From Prolixibacteraceae bacterium (lineage in GTDB: Bacteria; Bacteroidota; Bacteroidia; Bacteroidales; Prolixibacteraceae): 64,000 nucleotides of DNA. The stretch lies in the NCBI GenBank assembly GCA_030602265.1, contig JAUWAB010000011.1:1-64000 (forward strand), given 5' to 3'. Shown one piece after another: positions 47,389-56,585 of the stretch (the stretch's first letter is position 1; each line of letters starts with the position of its first letter). A program made the translations under genes and the position numbers. The notes beneath the pieces were generated by a model that was given only the letters and a program-made list of their open reading frames with translations, was not told where the DNA came from and ran no database searches.

Positions 47389-48198
47389 TCACCTGATGAT
47401 CCTTACCGTAATTTTCACATCCGTAAGCGGCCGGTCGTTTCCGTCGGTTTTCAGGGCGGCAATCCGGTCAATCACCTCAAAACCATCGGTACATTCCCCG
47501 AATATGGTATACTTGCCGTCCAGCTCAGGGTATCCTCCCGTGGTGGTGTAAGACAACCTCTGCTGTTCTGAAAAGGTAAGCTTTCCGGGTGCCATGGCAT
47601 ATTCAGTATCAATCTGCCGGCGCAACGGACCAGCCAGGTCCCTGAATTCCTCCGCCCGGTTTTCTTCCCTGAGCCTGCTGAGTTTCTCCCGGACCTCATC
47701 CGACAGGATTCTGTCGGTAATCCGTTTCATGATCGGATTGTTAACCGCCATTTCGAGAGTGTCCAGCCTGCTTTCGGTAAATACTTTTCCTTTAACAATA
47801 TAGAACTGGGATATATCAGACTGTTTGAAAGGATTCTTTTCATCAGGCTGGCGGGGGGCACATAAGGCACCTTTTTTATGGAAATAATGAGGCAGAATCT
47901 CGTCATCGACGGTATGGTCAGGATCTCCGTACCCTATCCTTTTCCCTGGAGCTGCATTTCTCGACGACCGGGATCCACCCTGTATCAGGAAATCAGGCAA
48001 AACTCTGTAAAACAACGTCCCGTCATAATATCCCTCCCGTGCAAGCTGAAGAAATGCGTCCCGGTGCCGGGGGGTATCATCATACAGTATAAAGGTCATA
48101 TCCCCCAGGTTGGTAGAAATCTTCACCTGATGAGACTGAGCTGAAGTTTCAGCAAAAAGAAAAATAACCCACAATCCGGCTACCCAGAAACGTATCAT
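47389..48198 (-). CDS. Exported cyclophilin-type peptidyl-prolyl isomerase
   Basis: 269 aa with a signal peptide (about 1-20, FAETSAQ). The cyclophilin fold shows KISTNLGDMTFILYDDTPRH, LFYRVLPDFLIQGG, SQFYIVKG and YTIFGECTDGFEVIDRI. An inserted helical segment of about 60 residues (about 150-215) interrupts the core between SQFYIVKG and the YPELDGKYTIFGE strand. The active-site Arg in FYRV and Gln in IQGG are kept, so activity is likely. Its start overlaps the stop of the upstream cyclophilin gene by 1 nt, so both are on one transcript. Confidence 0.92.
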   Translation of the reverse strand: MIRFWVAGLWVIFLFAETSAQSHQVKISTNLGDMTFILYDDTPRHRDAFLQLAREGYYDGTLFYRVLPDFLIQGGSRSSRNAAPGKRIGYGDPDHTVDDEILPHYFHKKGALCAPRQPDEKNPFKQSDISQFYIVKGKVFTESRLDTLEMAVNNPIMKRITDRILSDEVREKLSRLREENRAEEFRDLAGPLRRQIDTEYAMAPGKLTFSEQQRLSYTTTGGYPELDGKYTIFGECTDGFEVIDRIAALKTDGNDRPLTDVKITVRIIR

Positions 48199-49019
48199 TA
48201 ATTCAATACTTTAATTTTCATCTTAACATCCGCCACAGGTCTGTCGGCCGCACCGGTTTCGACTGCGGCAATTTTGTCGATAACCTCCAGTCCTTCAATA
48301 ACCTCGCCAAAAACGGTGTAGTTATTGTCTAACGACGGATATCCCCCTATGGAGGTGTAAGCGGCACGCTGAGCCTCTGAAAAGCGGAACTGTGGTGCAG
48401 CCCTGAAAATACTGTCGGCTTCCTCACGCAACTCAGCCACCCTGATATTAAATCCCTGTTGATTGTTTTCTGCCCTGAAGCGGTTAAGCTCATCCTGTGC
48501 TGCCTCGAAATGTTTTCTGAAGATGGTTTGCTGTAGTCCCATATTTCGTTGCATTTCCATGGTATCCAGCTCACCGGGTCGCCATACCTTGCCCTGAACG
48601 ATATAAAACTGGGAACCGCTGGATTTCCTCTCAGGATTTACCTGGTCTCCCTGCCGGGCAGCTGCCAGCGCACCCTTTTTATGAAAAAAACCATCAGTAA
48701 TCTCAGCGGGAAGGGTATAATCCGGCCCTCCGCCACCCAATCTTGATCCCGGTTCTGCATTCCTGGATTCCGGATCACCACCCTGGACCATGAAGTTCTT
48801 TATCACCCTGTGGAACAGAAGGCCATCGTAAAAACCTTCTCCGGCAAGCTTGATAAAATTATCCCGGTGTTCCGGAGTCTCATTATACAATTTTACCTTA
48901 ATATCTCCCATATCTGTTGAAATCAACACCATGCGGCTTTCGCCCGTCTGAACGGAACTGCTGCATGAAAGCGATAAAAACAGAATGAATACAACTGATA
49001 ACATTAAAATCCGTTTCAT
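48198..49019 (-). CDS. Lipoprotein cyclophilin-type peptidyl-prolyl isomerase
   Basis: First gene of the cyclophilin row. I start at ATG 49019 (MKRILMLSVVFILFLSLSCSSS), which gives a classic lipoprotein signal 22 nt from a promoter. The frame upstream to 49115 would overlap that promoter. Core: STDMGDIKVKLYNETPEHRD, LLFHRVIKNFMVQGGDPESR, SQFYIVQGK, YTVFGEVIEGLEVIDKI. A helical insert of about 65 residues sits at the same place as in the next gene. Arg and Gln of the active site are present. Predicted to help fold envelope proteins. Confidence 0.93.
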   Translation of the reverse strand: MKRILMLSVVFILFLSLSCSSSVQTGESRMVLISTDMGDIKVKLYNETPEHRDNFIKLAGEGFYDGLLFHRVIKNFMVQGGDPESRNAEPGSRLGGGGPDYTLPAEITDGFFHKKGALAAARQGDQVNPERKSSGSQFYIVQGKVWRPGELDTMEMQRNMGLQQTIFRKHFEAAQDELNRFRAENNQQGFNIRVAELREEADSIFRAAPQFRFSEAQRAAYTSIGGYPSLDNNYTVFGEVIEGLEVIDKIAAVETGAADRPVADVKMKIKVLN

Positions 49020-49040
49020 ATTTATTTCCGTGTTTGAGGG

Positions 49041-49071
49041 CAAAATTAAAAAATTCTCAACCCGACACAAA
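49041..49071 (-). promoter_or_regulatory. Full Bacteroidota promoter of the cyclophilin genes
   Basis: On the minus strand TTTG (49068-49071), a 19-bp spacer, then TAATTTTG (49041-49048). Both boxes and the spacing fit the consensus. Confidence 0.65.
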
Positions 49072-49141
49072 CCAATCCTCATAATACCCTTAGGATATGG
49101 AGTATAATGCTGCAAAATATCCGGGAAATGCCAAATTTAGG

Positions 49142-49149
49142 TACATTTG
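49142..49149 (+). promoter_or_regulatory. -7 box of the GNAT gene
   Basis: TACATTTG matches TAnnTTTG, 36 nt before the ATG. Confidence 0.5.
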
Positions 49150-49185
49150 CGCTTCAACCGGTATCACCGTTAATCAACTCAGAAC

Positions 49186-49749
49186 ATGGAATATTTAATG
49201 GTTGATGATCACATCCACCTTCAGTTACTGAAGCCCTCACATTCAGTACTGATCTATGAAGCTATCTGCAGCAACCGCGAATTCCTGAGAAAATGGCTCC
49301 CTTTCGTGGATCAGACCCGGAAACTCCGGGATACGGAAATGTTTGTCAAGCAAATCAGCAGAAACCAGGAAAAAACAGGAGACTATGTTTATACCGTCTG
49401 GTACAGGGGTGATTTTGCCGGACTGGCCGGATTCAAGGATACAGACGCCGCCAACAACAAGACCGAAATCGGATACTGGCTAATTGAATCCATGCAGGCT
49501 AAGGGAATCATGACCCGGACTGTAAAAAAACTGGTCGATTATGCTTTCCGTAATCTGGACCGGAACCGTATCCAGATCAAAACAGCCACCGGGAACGACC
49601 GAAGCGCAGGCATTACCCGGAGGCTCGGGTTCACACTCGAAGGACTGGAACGCAACGGGGAGAGGAATGGAAACCATTACCGGGACCTGGAAGTTTACAG
49701 TTTACTGAAGAGGGAATGGATCGACAGACTGCTGAACGACTTCCCCTGA
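49186..49749 (+). CDS. GNAT acetyltransferase, RimJ/RimL type
   Basis: Acetyl-CoA dependent N-acetyltransferase of the RimL (ribosomal-protein serine acetyltransferase) group, 187 aa. Recognisable parts: LRKWLPFVDQTRKLRDTEMF near the N-terminus, LAGFKDTDAANNKTEIGYWL as the central strand, and the acetyl-CoA loop region MQAKGIMTRTVKKLVDYAF. NDRSAGITRRLGFTLEG is the C-terminal motif with its conserved Asn and Arg. The real substrate may be a protein N-terminus or a small amine. Divergent from the cyclophilin genes. Confidence 0.9.
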   Translation: MEYLMVDDHIHLQLLKPSHSVLIYEAICSNREFLRKWLPFVDQTRKLRDTEMFVKQISRNQEKTGDYVYTVWYRGDFAGLAGFKDTDAANNKTEIGYWLIESMQAKGIMTRTVKKLVDYAFRNLDRNRIQIKTATGNDRSAGITRRLGFTLEGLERNGERNGNHYRDLEVYSLLKREWIDRLLNDFP

Positions 49750-49839
49750 ACCTACAGTATTATTGCCGCCTGAAGCCCGATTTAACTTAATAATCCATTA
49801 AGTCTAAAGTAGTTGCGTTAAAATTAGTTAATGAAAAAT

Positions 49840-49868
49840 TTTGATGTTACAAAAAAGCAGTATATTTG
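49840..49868 (+). promoter_or_regulatory. Promoter of the ACP-like gene
   Basis: TTTG at 49840-49843 and TATATTTG at 49861-49868 with a 17-bp spacer, slightly short of the usual 19-21. The leader would be about 65 nt. Confidence 0.5.
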
Positions 49869-49939
49869 ACCCCAGAACTCATTTGTTCCACATATCTAAA
49901 AACATCAGGTAAAGCAGTGATGAATTAAATCAGTAAAAT

Positions 49940-50176
49940 ATGGAGAATAAACAGATCAGGAGAAACCTGTACCGGGCATTAAGAAAGACCGGCGTTCGTA
50001 AAGAACAGATTTCACCTGAAGCAGATTTTCAGGATGATTTACACTTTGATACCACAGACTGGAAAATCTTTACTTATTATCTGGAGAGTATTTTTAAGGT
50101 AAATATTGAAGAAGAAAGTATCAAGAATCTGCATTCGGTAAATGACACCATTACACTTCTAAGGCAAACGGCCTGA
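49940..50176 (+). CDS. Acyl-carrier-protein-like protein without the carrier serine
   Basis: 78-aa acidic four-helix protein with the length and pattern of an acyl carrier protein: helix 1 (about 3-17), a loop with ISPEADFQDDLHFD, helix 2 starting at the DSL position, then IEEESIKNLHSVNDTITLL as helices 3 and 4. The DSLD motif reads DTTD (Asp37-Thr38-Thr39-Asp40), so the serine that takes 4'-phosphopantetheine is replaced by threonine. No fatty-acid or polyketide gene is nearby. It is monocistronic with its own promoter and terminator. A non-carrier, protein-binding role is inferred. Confidence 0.72.
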   Translation: MENKQIRRNLYRALRKTGVRKEQISPEADFQDDLHFDTTDWKIFTYYLESIFKVNIEEESIKNLHSVNDTITLLRQTA

Positions 50177-50200
50177 CAAGAAAGTGTTTTAAAGACATTC

Positions 50201-50225
50201 AGGAGCCCGCGTGGCTCCTTCTTTA
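50201..50225 (+). terminator. Intrinsic terminator after the ACP-like gene
   Basis: AGGAGCC / GGCTCCT stem with a 5-nt loop and a T-rich tail. It overlaps the end of the S4 operon and may serve both strands. Confidence 0.65.
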
Positions 50226-50226
50226 T

Positions 50227-50442
50227 TTACAAGCCTGAAACCACGGCAATCGTCTGCCCTTCAGCCTCCACGATATCACCTGCCCTGACCTTTGCACGCT
50301 TCCGGTGTTCCACCTCGCCGTTAAGCTTTACCAGCCCCTCATCCACCAGAATTTTTGCATGGCCTCCGGTATCTGCGATCCGAACATACTTGAGGAGCCT
50401 TATCAGCTCAATATAATCTTCCTTCAGTTTAAACTCTTTCAT
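50227..50442 (-). CDS. S4-domain RNA-binding protein (YbcJ-type)
   Basis: 71-aa stand-alone S4 domain: YIELIRLLKYVRIADTGGHA, ILVDEGLVKLNGEVEHRKRA and GDIVEAEGQTIAVV. S4 folds bind structured RNA such as rRNA or tRNA, and the YbcJ-like group is thought to act around the ribosome. Last gene of a tight four-gene minus-strand operon, overlapping the MmcQ gene by 4 nt. Confidence 0.88.
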   Translation of the reverse strand: MKEFKLKEDYIELIRLLKYVRIADTGGHAKILVDEGLVKLNGEVEHRKRAKVRAGDIVEAEGQTIAVVSGL

Positions 50443-50798
50443 CTTCTGTAAGCTTTTTTCAGTTCTTCCTTTTTATCACGGGTAAGTCCTTTAACAACAA
50501 GGCCATATGACTCTTCAATCCACTGTTTGAGCAACGTAGCCGGTGCCATTCCTGTTTTTACCACGTTCCAGTGGACTTTATTCATATGATAACCCGGAAT
50601 TACAAAAGGATATTGTTCCTGCATTTCAATAATTTTATCCGGGGTATTCTTCAGGTTAACCCCGGTTTCGCCGTCAAGGTTCATCAGGCAATACATTTTG
50701 CCCATGACTTTAAACACCAGGGTCACCTCATCAAAAGGAAATCCTTCGGTAGTCCCCGGCAGGGAAAGGCAAAACGCTCTAATTTCTTCTGTATTCAT
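50439..50798 (-). CDS. MmcQ/YjbR-family protein
   Basis: 119-aa protein of the CyaY-like-fold MmcQ/YjbR family (DNA-binding protein of the double-wing type by structure of relatives). Signatures: IRAFCLSLPGTTEGFPFDE, VFKVMGKMYCLMNLD, YHMNKVHWNVVKTG and IEESYGLVVKGLTRD. It is 2 nt downstream of the yraN stop and overlaps the S4 gene. Its molecular role is not established. Confidence 0.9.
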   Translation of the reverse strand: MNTEEIRAFCLSLPGTTEGFPFDEVTLVFKVMGKMYCLMNLDGETGVNLKNTPDKIIEMQEQYPFVIPGYHMNKVHWNVVKTGMAPATLLKQWIEESYGLVVKGLTRDKKEELKKAYRR

Positions 50799-50800
50799 AA

Positions 50801-51178
50801 TCAGGCCTCCGGATTAAACGCTTCTTCATAATGCTCCAGCTCATATTCATCCTGACCAGTAAATACAATGGTAATCAGGTCGAACCGGGTTTCACCCTCC
50901 CAGCCTGATGTATCGATCCATGAACCGGCAGCCTCAATGATCTGTCTCATTTTCTTATTGCTCAATGCGTCGGAAGGATGGTCAAATGCAATCCCACGCC
51001 TGGATTTTACTTCAACGATAACAAGTTCATCGCCATCCTGGGCAATGATGTCCAGTTCAAGATGTCCGCAATACCAGTTGGTCATCAGAATACGATAACC
51101 TTTTCCTGCAAGATAATCTTGTGCGATGCGTTCTGCAGCACCTCCGGCCTCGCGGGTATTTATACGGGGCTCCTTCAT
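50801..51178 (-). CDS. yraN: YraN family (UPF0102) nuclease-fold protein
   Basis: 125 aa, restriction-endonuclease-like fold. The N-terminus GGAAERIAQDYLAGKGYRIL, LELDIIAQDGDELVIVEVKSRR (with the D...ExK nuclease-like residues) and FDLITIVF are diagnostic. The stop of ldcA overlaps its start by 4 nt. Function in the cell is unresolved; the intact D/E/K pattern suggests nuclease competence. Confidence 0.93.
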   Translation of the reverse strand: MKEPRINTREAGGAAERIAQDYLAGKGYRILMTNWYCGHLELDIIAQDGDELVIVEVKSRRGIAFDHPSDALSNKKMRQIIEAAGSWIDTSGWEGETRFDLITIVFTGQDEYELEHYEEAFNPEA

Positions 51179-52104
51179 GTTGTTTGTTCTTTTTGGAATT
51201 CTGGATTCTGAAGCCTGCCTCCTTCGTTATCGACCGATAAATCCCATACAGTACCAAATTCAACAGGAAGGTTTACAGCTCCGTGCCCGGCTGGAAACCC
51301 GAAACAGACCGGGAAATCATAATCCTTTACGGCATCGGAAATAATCTCCTCAACGGTCATCCCGAAAGGCTCCGGATTGTCCTTAACCTCAGAAAACTCA
51401 CCAACCACCAGTCCTTTAAGCCCGGATAGCTTTCCGGCTAAGCGGAGGCTGATCATCATTCTTTCTATATGGTACAAATATTCCCCGACATCCTCAATAA
51501 AGAGAATCCTGCCCCGGGTATCCAGGTCGAAAGGCGTTCCGATAAGGCTATAGAGGAGCGAAAGGTTTCCCCCAATTACCGGAGCAGAAGCAATGCCATT
51601 CCGGTTCAGACTATGGCTTCCGGTATGATAGTCGCCCCGCTTTCCTTCGAGCATTTCTACCATCCTGACAAAACCGGCCGAAGGTACCCCATCCGGGCCC
51701 ATACTGTTTCTGACCATTGCCCCGTGTATGGATGGAATTCCCAATGAAGCGCAGATACTATGGATAATGGTTATATCACTGTATCCTGCCAGCCACTTGG
51801 GATTTTCCCTGAATTTCCCGAAATCGGCAAGGCCGGCAATCCTGATAGTCCCATAACCGCCCCTGGCAAAAATGATTGCCTTTGCCTCCTCGAGGTCTAA
51901 TGCTTGCTGAAGATCTGAAAGCCGTTCAGCATCCGATCCTGAAAACTGAAAAGACCTTCCAAACAGATTCGGTCCAAGCCAGATCCGGTACCCGCGCTTC
52001 TCAAGCCAGTCGACCCCGGGCATGATCTGTGCAGGGGTGACCATCCCGGCTGGCGCTACAACGGCAATCAGGTCGCCAGGTCGTAGAGGAGGTATAGAAA
52101 TCAT
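51175..52104 (-). CDS. ldcA: LD-carboxypeptidase (peptidase S66)
   Basis: Cytoplasmic serine peptidase that removes the terminal D-Ala from murein tetrapeptide during peptidoglycan recycling. The catalytic residues are seen as Ser in WLAGYSDITII, Glu in LFIEDVGEYLYHIERM and His in GFPAGHGAVNLP. The N-terminal start is LRPGDLIAVVAPAG. 309 aa is standard. First gene of the ldcA-yraN-mmcQ-S4 operon; all junctions overlap or are within 2 nt. A TAACTTTC box (52117-52124) is a one-off match to the -7 consensus. Confidence 0.94.
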   Translation of the reverse strand: MISIPPLRPGDLIAVVAPAGMVTPAQIMPGVDWLEKRGYRIWLGPNLFGRSFQFSGSDAERLSDLQQALDLEEAKAIIFARGGYGTIRIAGLADFGKFRENPKWLAGYSDITIIHSICASLGIPSIHGAMVRNSMGPDGVPSAGFVRMVEMLEGKRGDYHTGSHSLNRNGIASAPVIGGNLSLLYSLIGTPFDLDTRGRILFIEDVGEYLYHIERMMISLRLAGKLSGLKGLVVGEFSEVKDNPEPFGMTVEEIISDAVKDYDFPVCFGFPAGHGAVNLPVEFGTVWDLSVDNEGGRLQNPEFQKEQTT

Positions 52105-52209
52105 CCGTTTTTTGCAGGAAAGTTAGCAATTACACAGCAATTCCTGAGTCACGCCGGTAAATTTCAGTTAAAATATAATGGAAAATATGCGATAAACCTG
52201 CCGAACCTT

Positions 52210-52217
52210 TATCTTTG
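52210..52217 (+). promoter_or_regulatory. -7 box of metG
   Basis: TATCTTTG matches TAnnTTTG, 49 nt before the ATG. Confidence 0.5.
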
Positions 52218-52265
52218 CGGCTCAGTAATGAAAATTGAATACCTGATTTTCAAAAAGATTGATAT

Positions 52266-54299
52266 ATGAGCAAATATAAACGGACACTGATTACATCGGC
52301 ATTGCCTTATGCCAACGGACCGGTTCATATCGGACACCTGGCCGGGGTATATGTACCGGCCGACATTTACGCCAGGTATCTCCGTCTGAAAGGGGAAGAG
52401 GTGGTATTTGTCGGAGGTTCCGACGAACATGGGGTGCCAATCACCCTGAAAGCCAAAAATGAAGGGGTTACCCCGCAGGATGTGGTCGACAAGTACCACG
52501 CCATGATCAAAGATTCGTTTTCAAGGCTGGGAATTTCCTTTGATGTATATTCACGGACCAGTGCCCCGATACATTATGAAACTGCTTCCGAATTTTTCAG
52601 GAAACTCTATGATAACGGGAAATTCACCGAAAAAACTACGGAACAGTATTTTGATGAAGAAAACCAGCAGTTTCTGGCCGACAGGTATATAGTAGGGACC
52701 TGTCCGAAGTGCGGTTTCGAAAAGGCTTACGGCGATCAGTGCGAAAGCTGCGGCACCTCACTGAGCCCTACAGAACTGATCAGTCCAAGGTCGATGCTCA
52801 GCGGGAATACCCCTGTTCTGAAAGAGACCAGACACTGGTACCTGCCTCTCGACCAGTATGAACCCTGGCTGAAGGAGTGGATCCTTGAAGGCCATACCGA
52901 ATGGAAACCCAACGTTTACGGTCAGTGCAAATCATGGATCGACAGCGGCCTGCTTCCACGTGCGGTTACCCGCGACCTGGAATGGGGGGTACCCGTTCCG
53001 GTGGAGGATGCCCCGGGCAAGGTTCTCTATGTATGGTTTGATGCCCCGATTGGTTACATATCGGCAACCCGGGAGCTTACCCCTGACTGGGAAAAATACT
53101 GGAAAGACCCGGAAACCCGGCTTCTCCATTTTATAGGAAAAGACAACATCGTTTTCCATTGCATCATTTTCCCGGTAATGCTCAAGGCAGAGGGGAGCTA
53201 TATCCTTCCGGAGAATGTACCGGCCAATGAATTCCTGAACCTTGAAGGAGACAAGATTTCGACCTCCAGGAACTGGGCTGTCTGGCTCCACGAATACCTC
53301 GAAGAATTCCCAGGCAAACAGGATGTCCTGAAATATGCGCTTACTGCCAATGCCCCGGAAACTAAAGACAATGATTTTACCTGGAAGGATTTTCAGGCCC
53401 GGAACAATAATGAACTGGTGGCTATCCTCGGAAACTTTGTGAACAGGGCCATGGTGCTTACCGAGAAATATTTTTCAGGAATAGTACCCGAGAGAGGAAA
53501 AACCACAACGTACGATGAAGAAACCCTTAATGCGGTTGCCCAGATCAGGAATGAAATTGAAAAAAGCCTGGACAATTTCCGGTTCCGCGAAGCTCAGAAG
53601 AATGCGATGGACCTTGCACGGCTTGGCAATAAGTACCTGGCCGATGAAGAGCCGTGGAAGGTAATCAAGACCGATCCCGAACGGGTCAGAACCATTCTGA
53701 ACGTATGCCTTCAGGTAACAGCCAACCTGACTATAGCCATGGAGCCTTTCCTGCCCTTCAGCATGGATAAGCTGAGGCACTTCCTCAACCTGGAAAAGCT
53801 CGAATGGCAGATGTTGGGCGAAAAAAACCTGATCAGGGCTGGAGCAAAGCTCAATCCGTCACAACTTCTTTTCGAAAAAATTGAGGATAAAGAAATAGAA
53901 AAACAGGTCCGGAAACTGCTGGATACCAAAAAAGCCAATGAAATGGCAGCTTCCACAGCAGCTCCTGCCAAGGATTACATTACGTTTGACCAGTTCGGGG
54001 CTATGGACATCCGAACGGGAACGGTTATCGAAGCGGAAAAGGTTGCCAAAACGAAAAAGCTGCTCAGGCTGAAGATCGACACCGGCATTGACAAACGGAC
54101 TGTGGTGAGTGGCATTGCCGAATATTACACACCTGAAGAGATGGTCGGACGGCAGGTTTGTATACTGGTTAACCTGGAACCCAAACCACTGAAGGGCATT
54201 GAATCCCATGGTATGATTCTCTGTGCACAGGATGCCGATGGACGCCTGGTGCTTGTGTCCCCGGCGGATCTGGTCAGGAATGGATCGGAAGTAAAATAG
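52266..54299 (+). CDS. metG: Methionyl-tRNA synthetase
   Basis: Charges tRNA-Met. HIGH motif as HIGH in [15 protein letters not shown] as [10 protein letters not shown], zinc knuckle [18 protein letters not shown], the anticodon-binding helical domain after [19 protein letters not shown], and a C-terminal tRNA-binding OB domain (about 565-677, [20 protein letters not shown] to [11 protein letters not shown]). 677 aa agrees with the dimeric long form. It ends 5 nt before the SDR gene, so the two are linked. Confidence 0.97.
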   Translation: MSKYKRTLITSALPYANGPVHIGHLAGVYVPADIYARYLRLKGEEVVFVGGSDEHGVPITLKAKNEGVTPQDVVDKYHAMIKDSFSRLGISFDVYSRTSAPIHYETASEFFRKLYDNGKFTEKTTEQYFDEENQQFLADRYIVGTCPKCGFEKAYGDQCESCGTSLSPTELISPRSMLSGNTPVLKETRHWYLPLDQYEPWLKEWILEGHTEWKPNVYGQCKSWIDSGLLPRAVTRDLEWGVPVPVEDAPGKVLYVWFDAPIGYISATRELTPDWEKYWKDPETRLLHFIGKDNIVFHCIIFPVMLKAEGSYILPENVPANEFLNLEGDKISTSRNWAVWLHEYLEEFPGKQDVLKYALTANAPETKDNDFTWKDFQARNNNELVAILGNFVNRAMVLTEKYFSGIVPERGKTTTYDEETLNAVAQIRNEIEKSLDNFRFREAQKNAMDLARLGNKYLADEEPWKVIKTDPERVRTILNVCLQVTANLTIAMEPFLPFSMDKLRHFLNLEKLEWQMLGEKNLIRAGAKLNPSQLLFEKIEDKEIEKQVRKLLDTKKANEMAASTAAPAKDYITFDQFGAMDIRTGTVIEAEKVAKTKKLLRLKIDTGIDKRTVVSGIAEYYTPEEMVGRQVCILVNLEPKPLKGIESHGMILCAQDADGRLVLVSPADLVRNGSEVK

Positions 54300-54304
54300 C
54301 CGGT

Positions 54305-55333
54305 ATGGTATTCGTAACAGGCGGAACAGGCCTTGTAGGCAGCCATCTGATGCTCGGACTGCTGCAGAGGGGTATGAAGGTCAGGGCACTGAAACGCAAG
54401 GGCAGTAATATTGGCAGGGTTTTGGAAACATTCCGCTGGTATAGCTCTGAGGCTGATTATTTTTTCAGTAAAATCGAATGGGCCGAGGGAGACATGGAAG
54501 ATATTTTTTCTCTTGGGGAGTTGCTTGAGGGTATAGATGAAGTTTACCATTGTGCAGCGATCGTATCGTTCGACCGGAAAAGCAAAGACCTGATAATCGG
54601 CCAGAATGTTGAGAGTACAGCCAATCTGGTTGATGCCGCTTTAAAGAACAAGGTTAAAAAGTTTTGTCACGTAAGTTCGGTTTCTGCCCTGGGTAAAAAT
54701 TCAGGAGGAGAACCGGTTAACGAAGAAACGAACTGGATACCCTCGAAAAAACTGTCGGGTTATTCAAAGAGTAAATTCTTTTCGGAAACGGAGATATGGA
54801 GAGGTGTTGAAGAAGGACTGGATGTAGTCGTGGTTAATCCCTCGATCATTATCGGTCCGGGAAACTGGGCATCAGGTAGTCCTTCCTTTTTCAGGATTAT
54901 TGATAAAGGCATGAAATTCTACACGGGAGGAACAACCGGTTTTGTCGATGTAAGGGATGTTACAGAGGCTATGATCATGCTCATGGAAGACGCCAATTTT
55001 GCAAAGCTGAAAAACCAGCGTTATCTGCTAAACTCAGAAAACCTCAGTTACAGGGATTTTTTTACCCGAGTGGCCAATTCTCTGGGAAAGCCTGCACCTT
55101 TCATTAATGCTTCAGGTATTATGCTGAAGCTGGCTGCCGGAGGCTCTGAACTTTTATCCATGATAACGGGCAAACCAGCACAAATAAACCGTGATACACT
55201 CCAAAGCGCCAGCTCCGTCATCCTTTACGACGGATCAAAGATTACCCGGAACTCAGGCTTTACCTACAGGCCGGTTCAGGAAGCCATTGAGCATACAGCA
55301 GGAATTTTCAGGTTATCAGGCATGAAAGACTAG
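54305..55333 (+). CDS. NAD-dependent epimerase/dehydratase family protein
   Basis: Extended short-chain dehydrogenase, 342 aa. Dinucleotide loop VTGGTGLVGSHLMLGL; catalytic Ser in HVSSVSALG and YxxxK as YSKSK; NPSIIIGPGNW is a shared family segment. It resembles dihydroflavonol-4-reductase-like SDRs common in Bacteroidota, whose substrates are unknown. It follows metG at 5 nt. Its 3' end overlaps the USP gene on the other strand by 18 nt. Confidence 0.9.
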   Translation: MVFVTGGTGLVGSHLMLGLLQRGMKVRALKRKGSNIGRVLETFRWYSSEADYFFSKIEWAEGDMEDIFSLGELLEGIDEVYHCAAIVSFDRKSKDLIIGQNVESTANLVDAALKNKVKKFCHVSSVSALGKNSGGEPVNEETNWIPSKKLSGYSKSKFFSETEIWRGVEEGLDVVVVNPSIIIGPGNWASGSPSFFRIIDKGMKFYTGGTTGFVDVRDVTEAMIMLMEDANFAKLKNQRYLLNSENLSYRDFFTRVANSLGKPAPFINASGIMLKLAAGGSELLSMITGKPAQINRDTLQSASSVILYDGSKITRNSGFTYRPVQEAIEHTAGIFRLSGMKD

Positions 55334-56425
55334 TAAGGGCACATTGCTGTGAAACAGCATCTTCCTGGCAATACTCGGATTGAACATTCTGGCAAACATA
55401 CTCCTTTTATGAGTCGTCAGGGCAATTACATCTACATGATGGGCCGTTATGTACTTGTCGATTTCATTCAGTACATCCTCACCAACCACCAGCTGGCATT
55501 CGAAGGTTTTATCCACGTATTTTTTACGGAGGATATCCTTCATCCCTTCTAACCGGGCAAGATCCCAAACCGGTTCTTCGTTCCGGCTTACATGCAGACA
55601 GGAGACCTCGGCCTTATAAGGCCTGATGATACGCATAAGTTTCTCGATGGCTATAAAATCTTTCTCGTCAAAGTTGGTACAATACAGAATTTTACTGAAT
55701 TTCTGTGCAATATCTTCAGGGGTATCCGGAGGGATGACCAGTACCGGCAGTCTGGCGGAGGTGATGATTTCGGCGGTGACACTGCCAATGATGTCGTACT
55801 CGCTTCCGGCCTTGCCCTGGGTCCCCATCACAATGAGCATAACCCGGTTTTTGTGTGCATAGGAAAGAATATCATCCCGGGCATCTCCAGCTTTTATGAT
55901 ATACTCCGTCTCCACCTTGTTCCAGGTCTCCTTTCCGAAATGAGTGACCAATTTCCGGAGAAATGTTTCCATGTTTGTCTGTGCATTCTTCTCTGCAGTC
56001 TCAAGATGGAGGGTAAGCCCTGAATCAAAGGCATATACATCGCTAAACGGCACCGAGTAGACGATCGGATTCGGATAGGCGTGAAACAGGACCATTTTGG
56101 CTTCCAGCTGGAGGGCGATATCAAAGGCCACTTTTGCTGCCTTGACCGAATAATCCGAGAAATCAACCGGAACGAGGATCTGACGCTCCGGTTCCGCTCC
56201 CGGTAACGGCTTTTCGCCGGGCTTACCGAGATACTCCTCCAATACCGGGAAGGCCCTTTCGAGGTCCTCTTCCAGTATTTGTACCCTGACAGCCAGAGAA
56301 GAAGTTCCTTCCAGCAGGTTCACATCCTCGAGGATACATTCAATGCCTTCGTTCTCCAGCAGGGATTTCAGAACCTGTGCCTTCACGAAGGGCAGTACGG
56401 CGATGGTTAATAACTTCTTGTTCAT
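55316..56425 (-). CDS. Tandem universal stress protein with N-terminal DUF2007-like domain
   Basis: 369 aa. The first about 70 residues (TIAVLPFVKAQVLKSLLENE, IECILEDVNLL) look like the small DUF2007 signal-transducing domain. Two UspA domains follow: about 83-225 (RQILVPVDFSDYSVKAAKVA, VIMGTQGKAGS, GSVTAEIITSARLPVLVI), with the ATP-binding GxxGx9G(S/T)-like pattern, and about 240-369 (KILYCTNFDEKDFIAIEKLM, LLVFH), which is degenerate. USP proteins help survival under starvation and stress. The first domain suggests nucleotide binding. Confidence 0.85.
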   Translation of the reverse strand: MNKKLLTIAVLPFVKAQVLKSLLENEGIECILEDVNLLEGTSSLAVRVQILEEDLERAFPVLEEYLGKPGEKPLPGAEPERQILVPVDFSDYSVKAAKVAFDIALQLEAKMVLFHAYPNPIVYSVPFSDVYAFDSGLTLHLETAEKNAQTNMETFLRKLVTHFGKETWNKVETEYIIKAGDARDDILSYAHKNRVMLIVMGTQGKAGSEYDIIGSVTAEIITSARLPVLVIPPDTPEDIAQKFSKILYCTNFDEKDFIAIEKLMRIIRPYKAEVSCLHVSRNEEPVWDLARLEGMKDILRKKYVDKTFECQLVVGEDVLNEIDKYITAHHVDVIALTTHKRSMFARMFNPSIARKMLFHSNVPLLVFHA

Positions 56426-56585
56426 GGCTACAATTTTTGTAAATTAATGTTCCTGTATAAATATTCGATAAAACCCTCAGGTAAGTTACAAAAACCAGCC
56501 TCTTTTTAACCGGAAGAAAAAAATGCGGACATTCATAACCTTTTAGGCATGTTGGGTGTTGTCTAAAAAGTCAGAAAATGTAACC

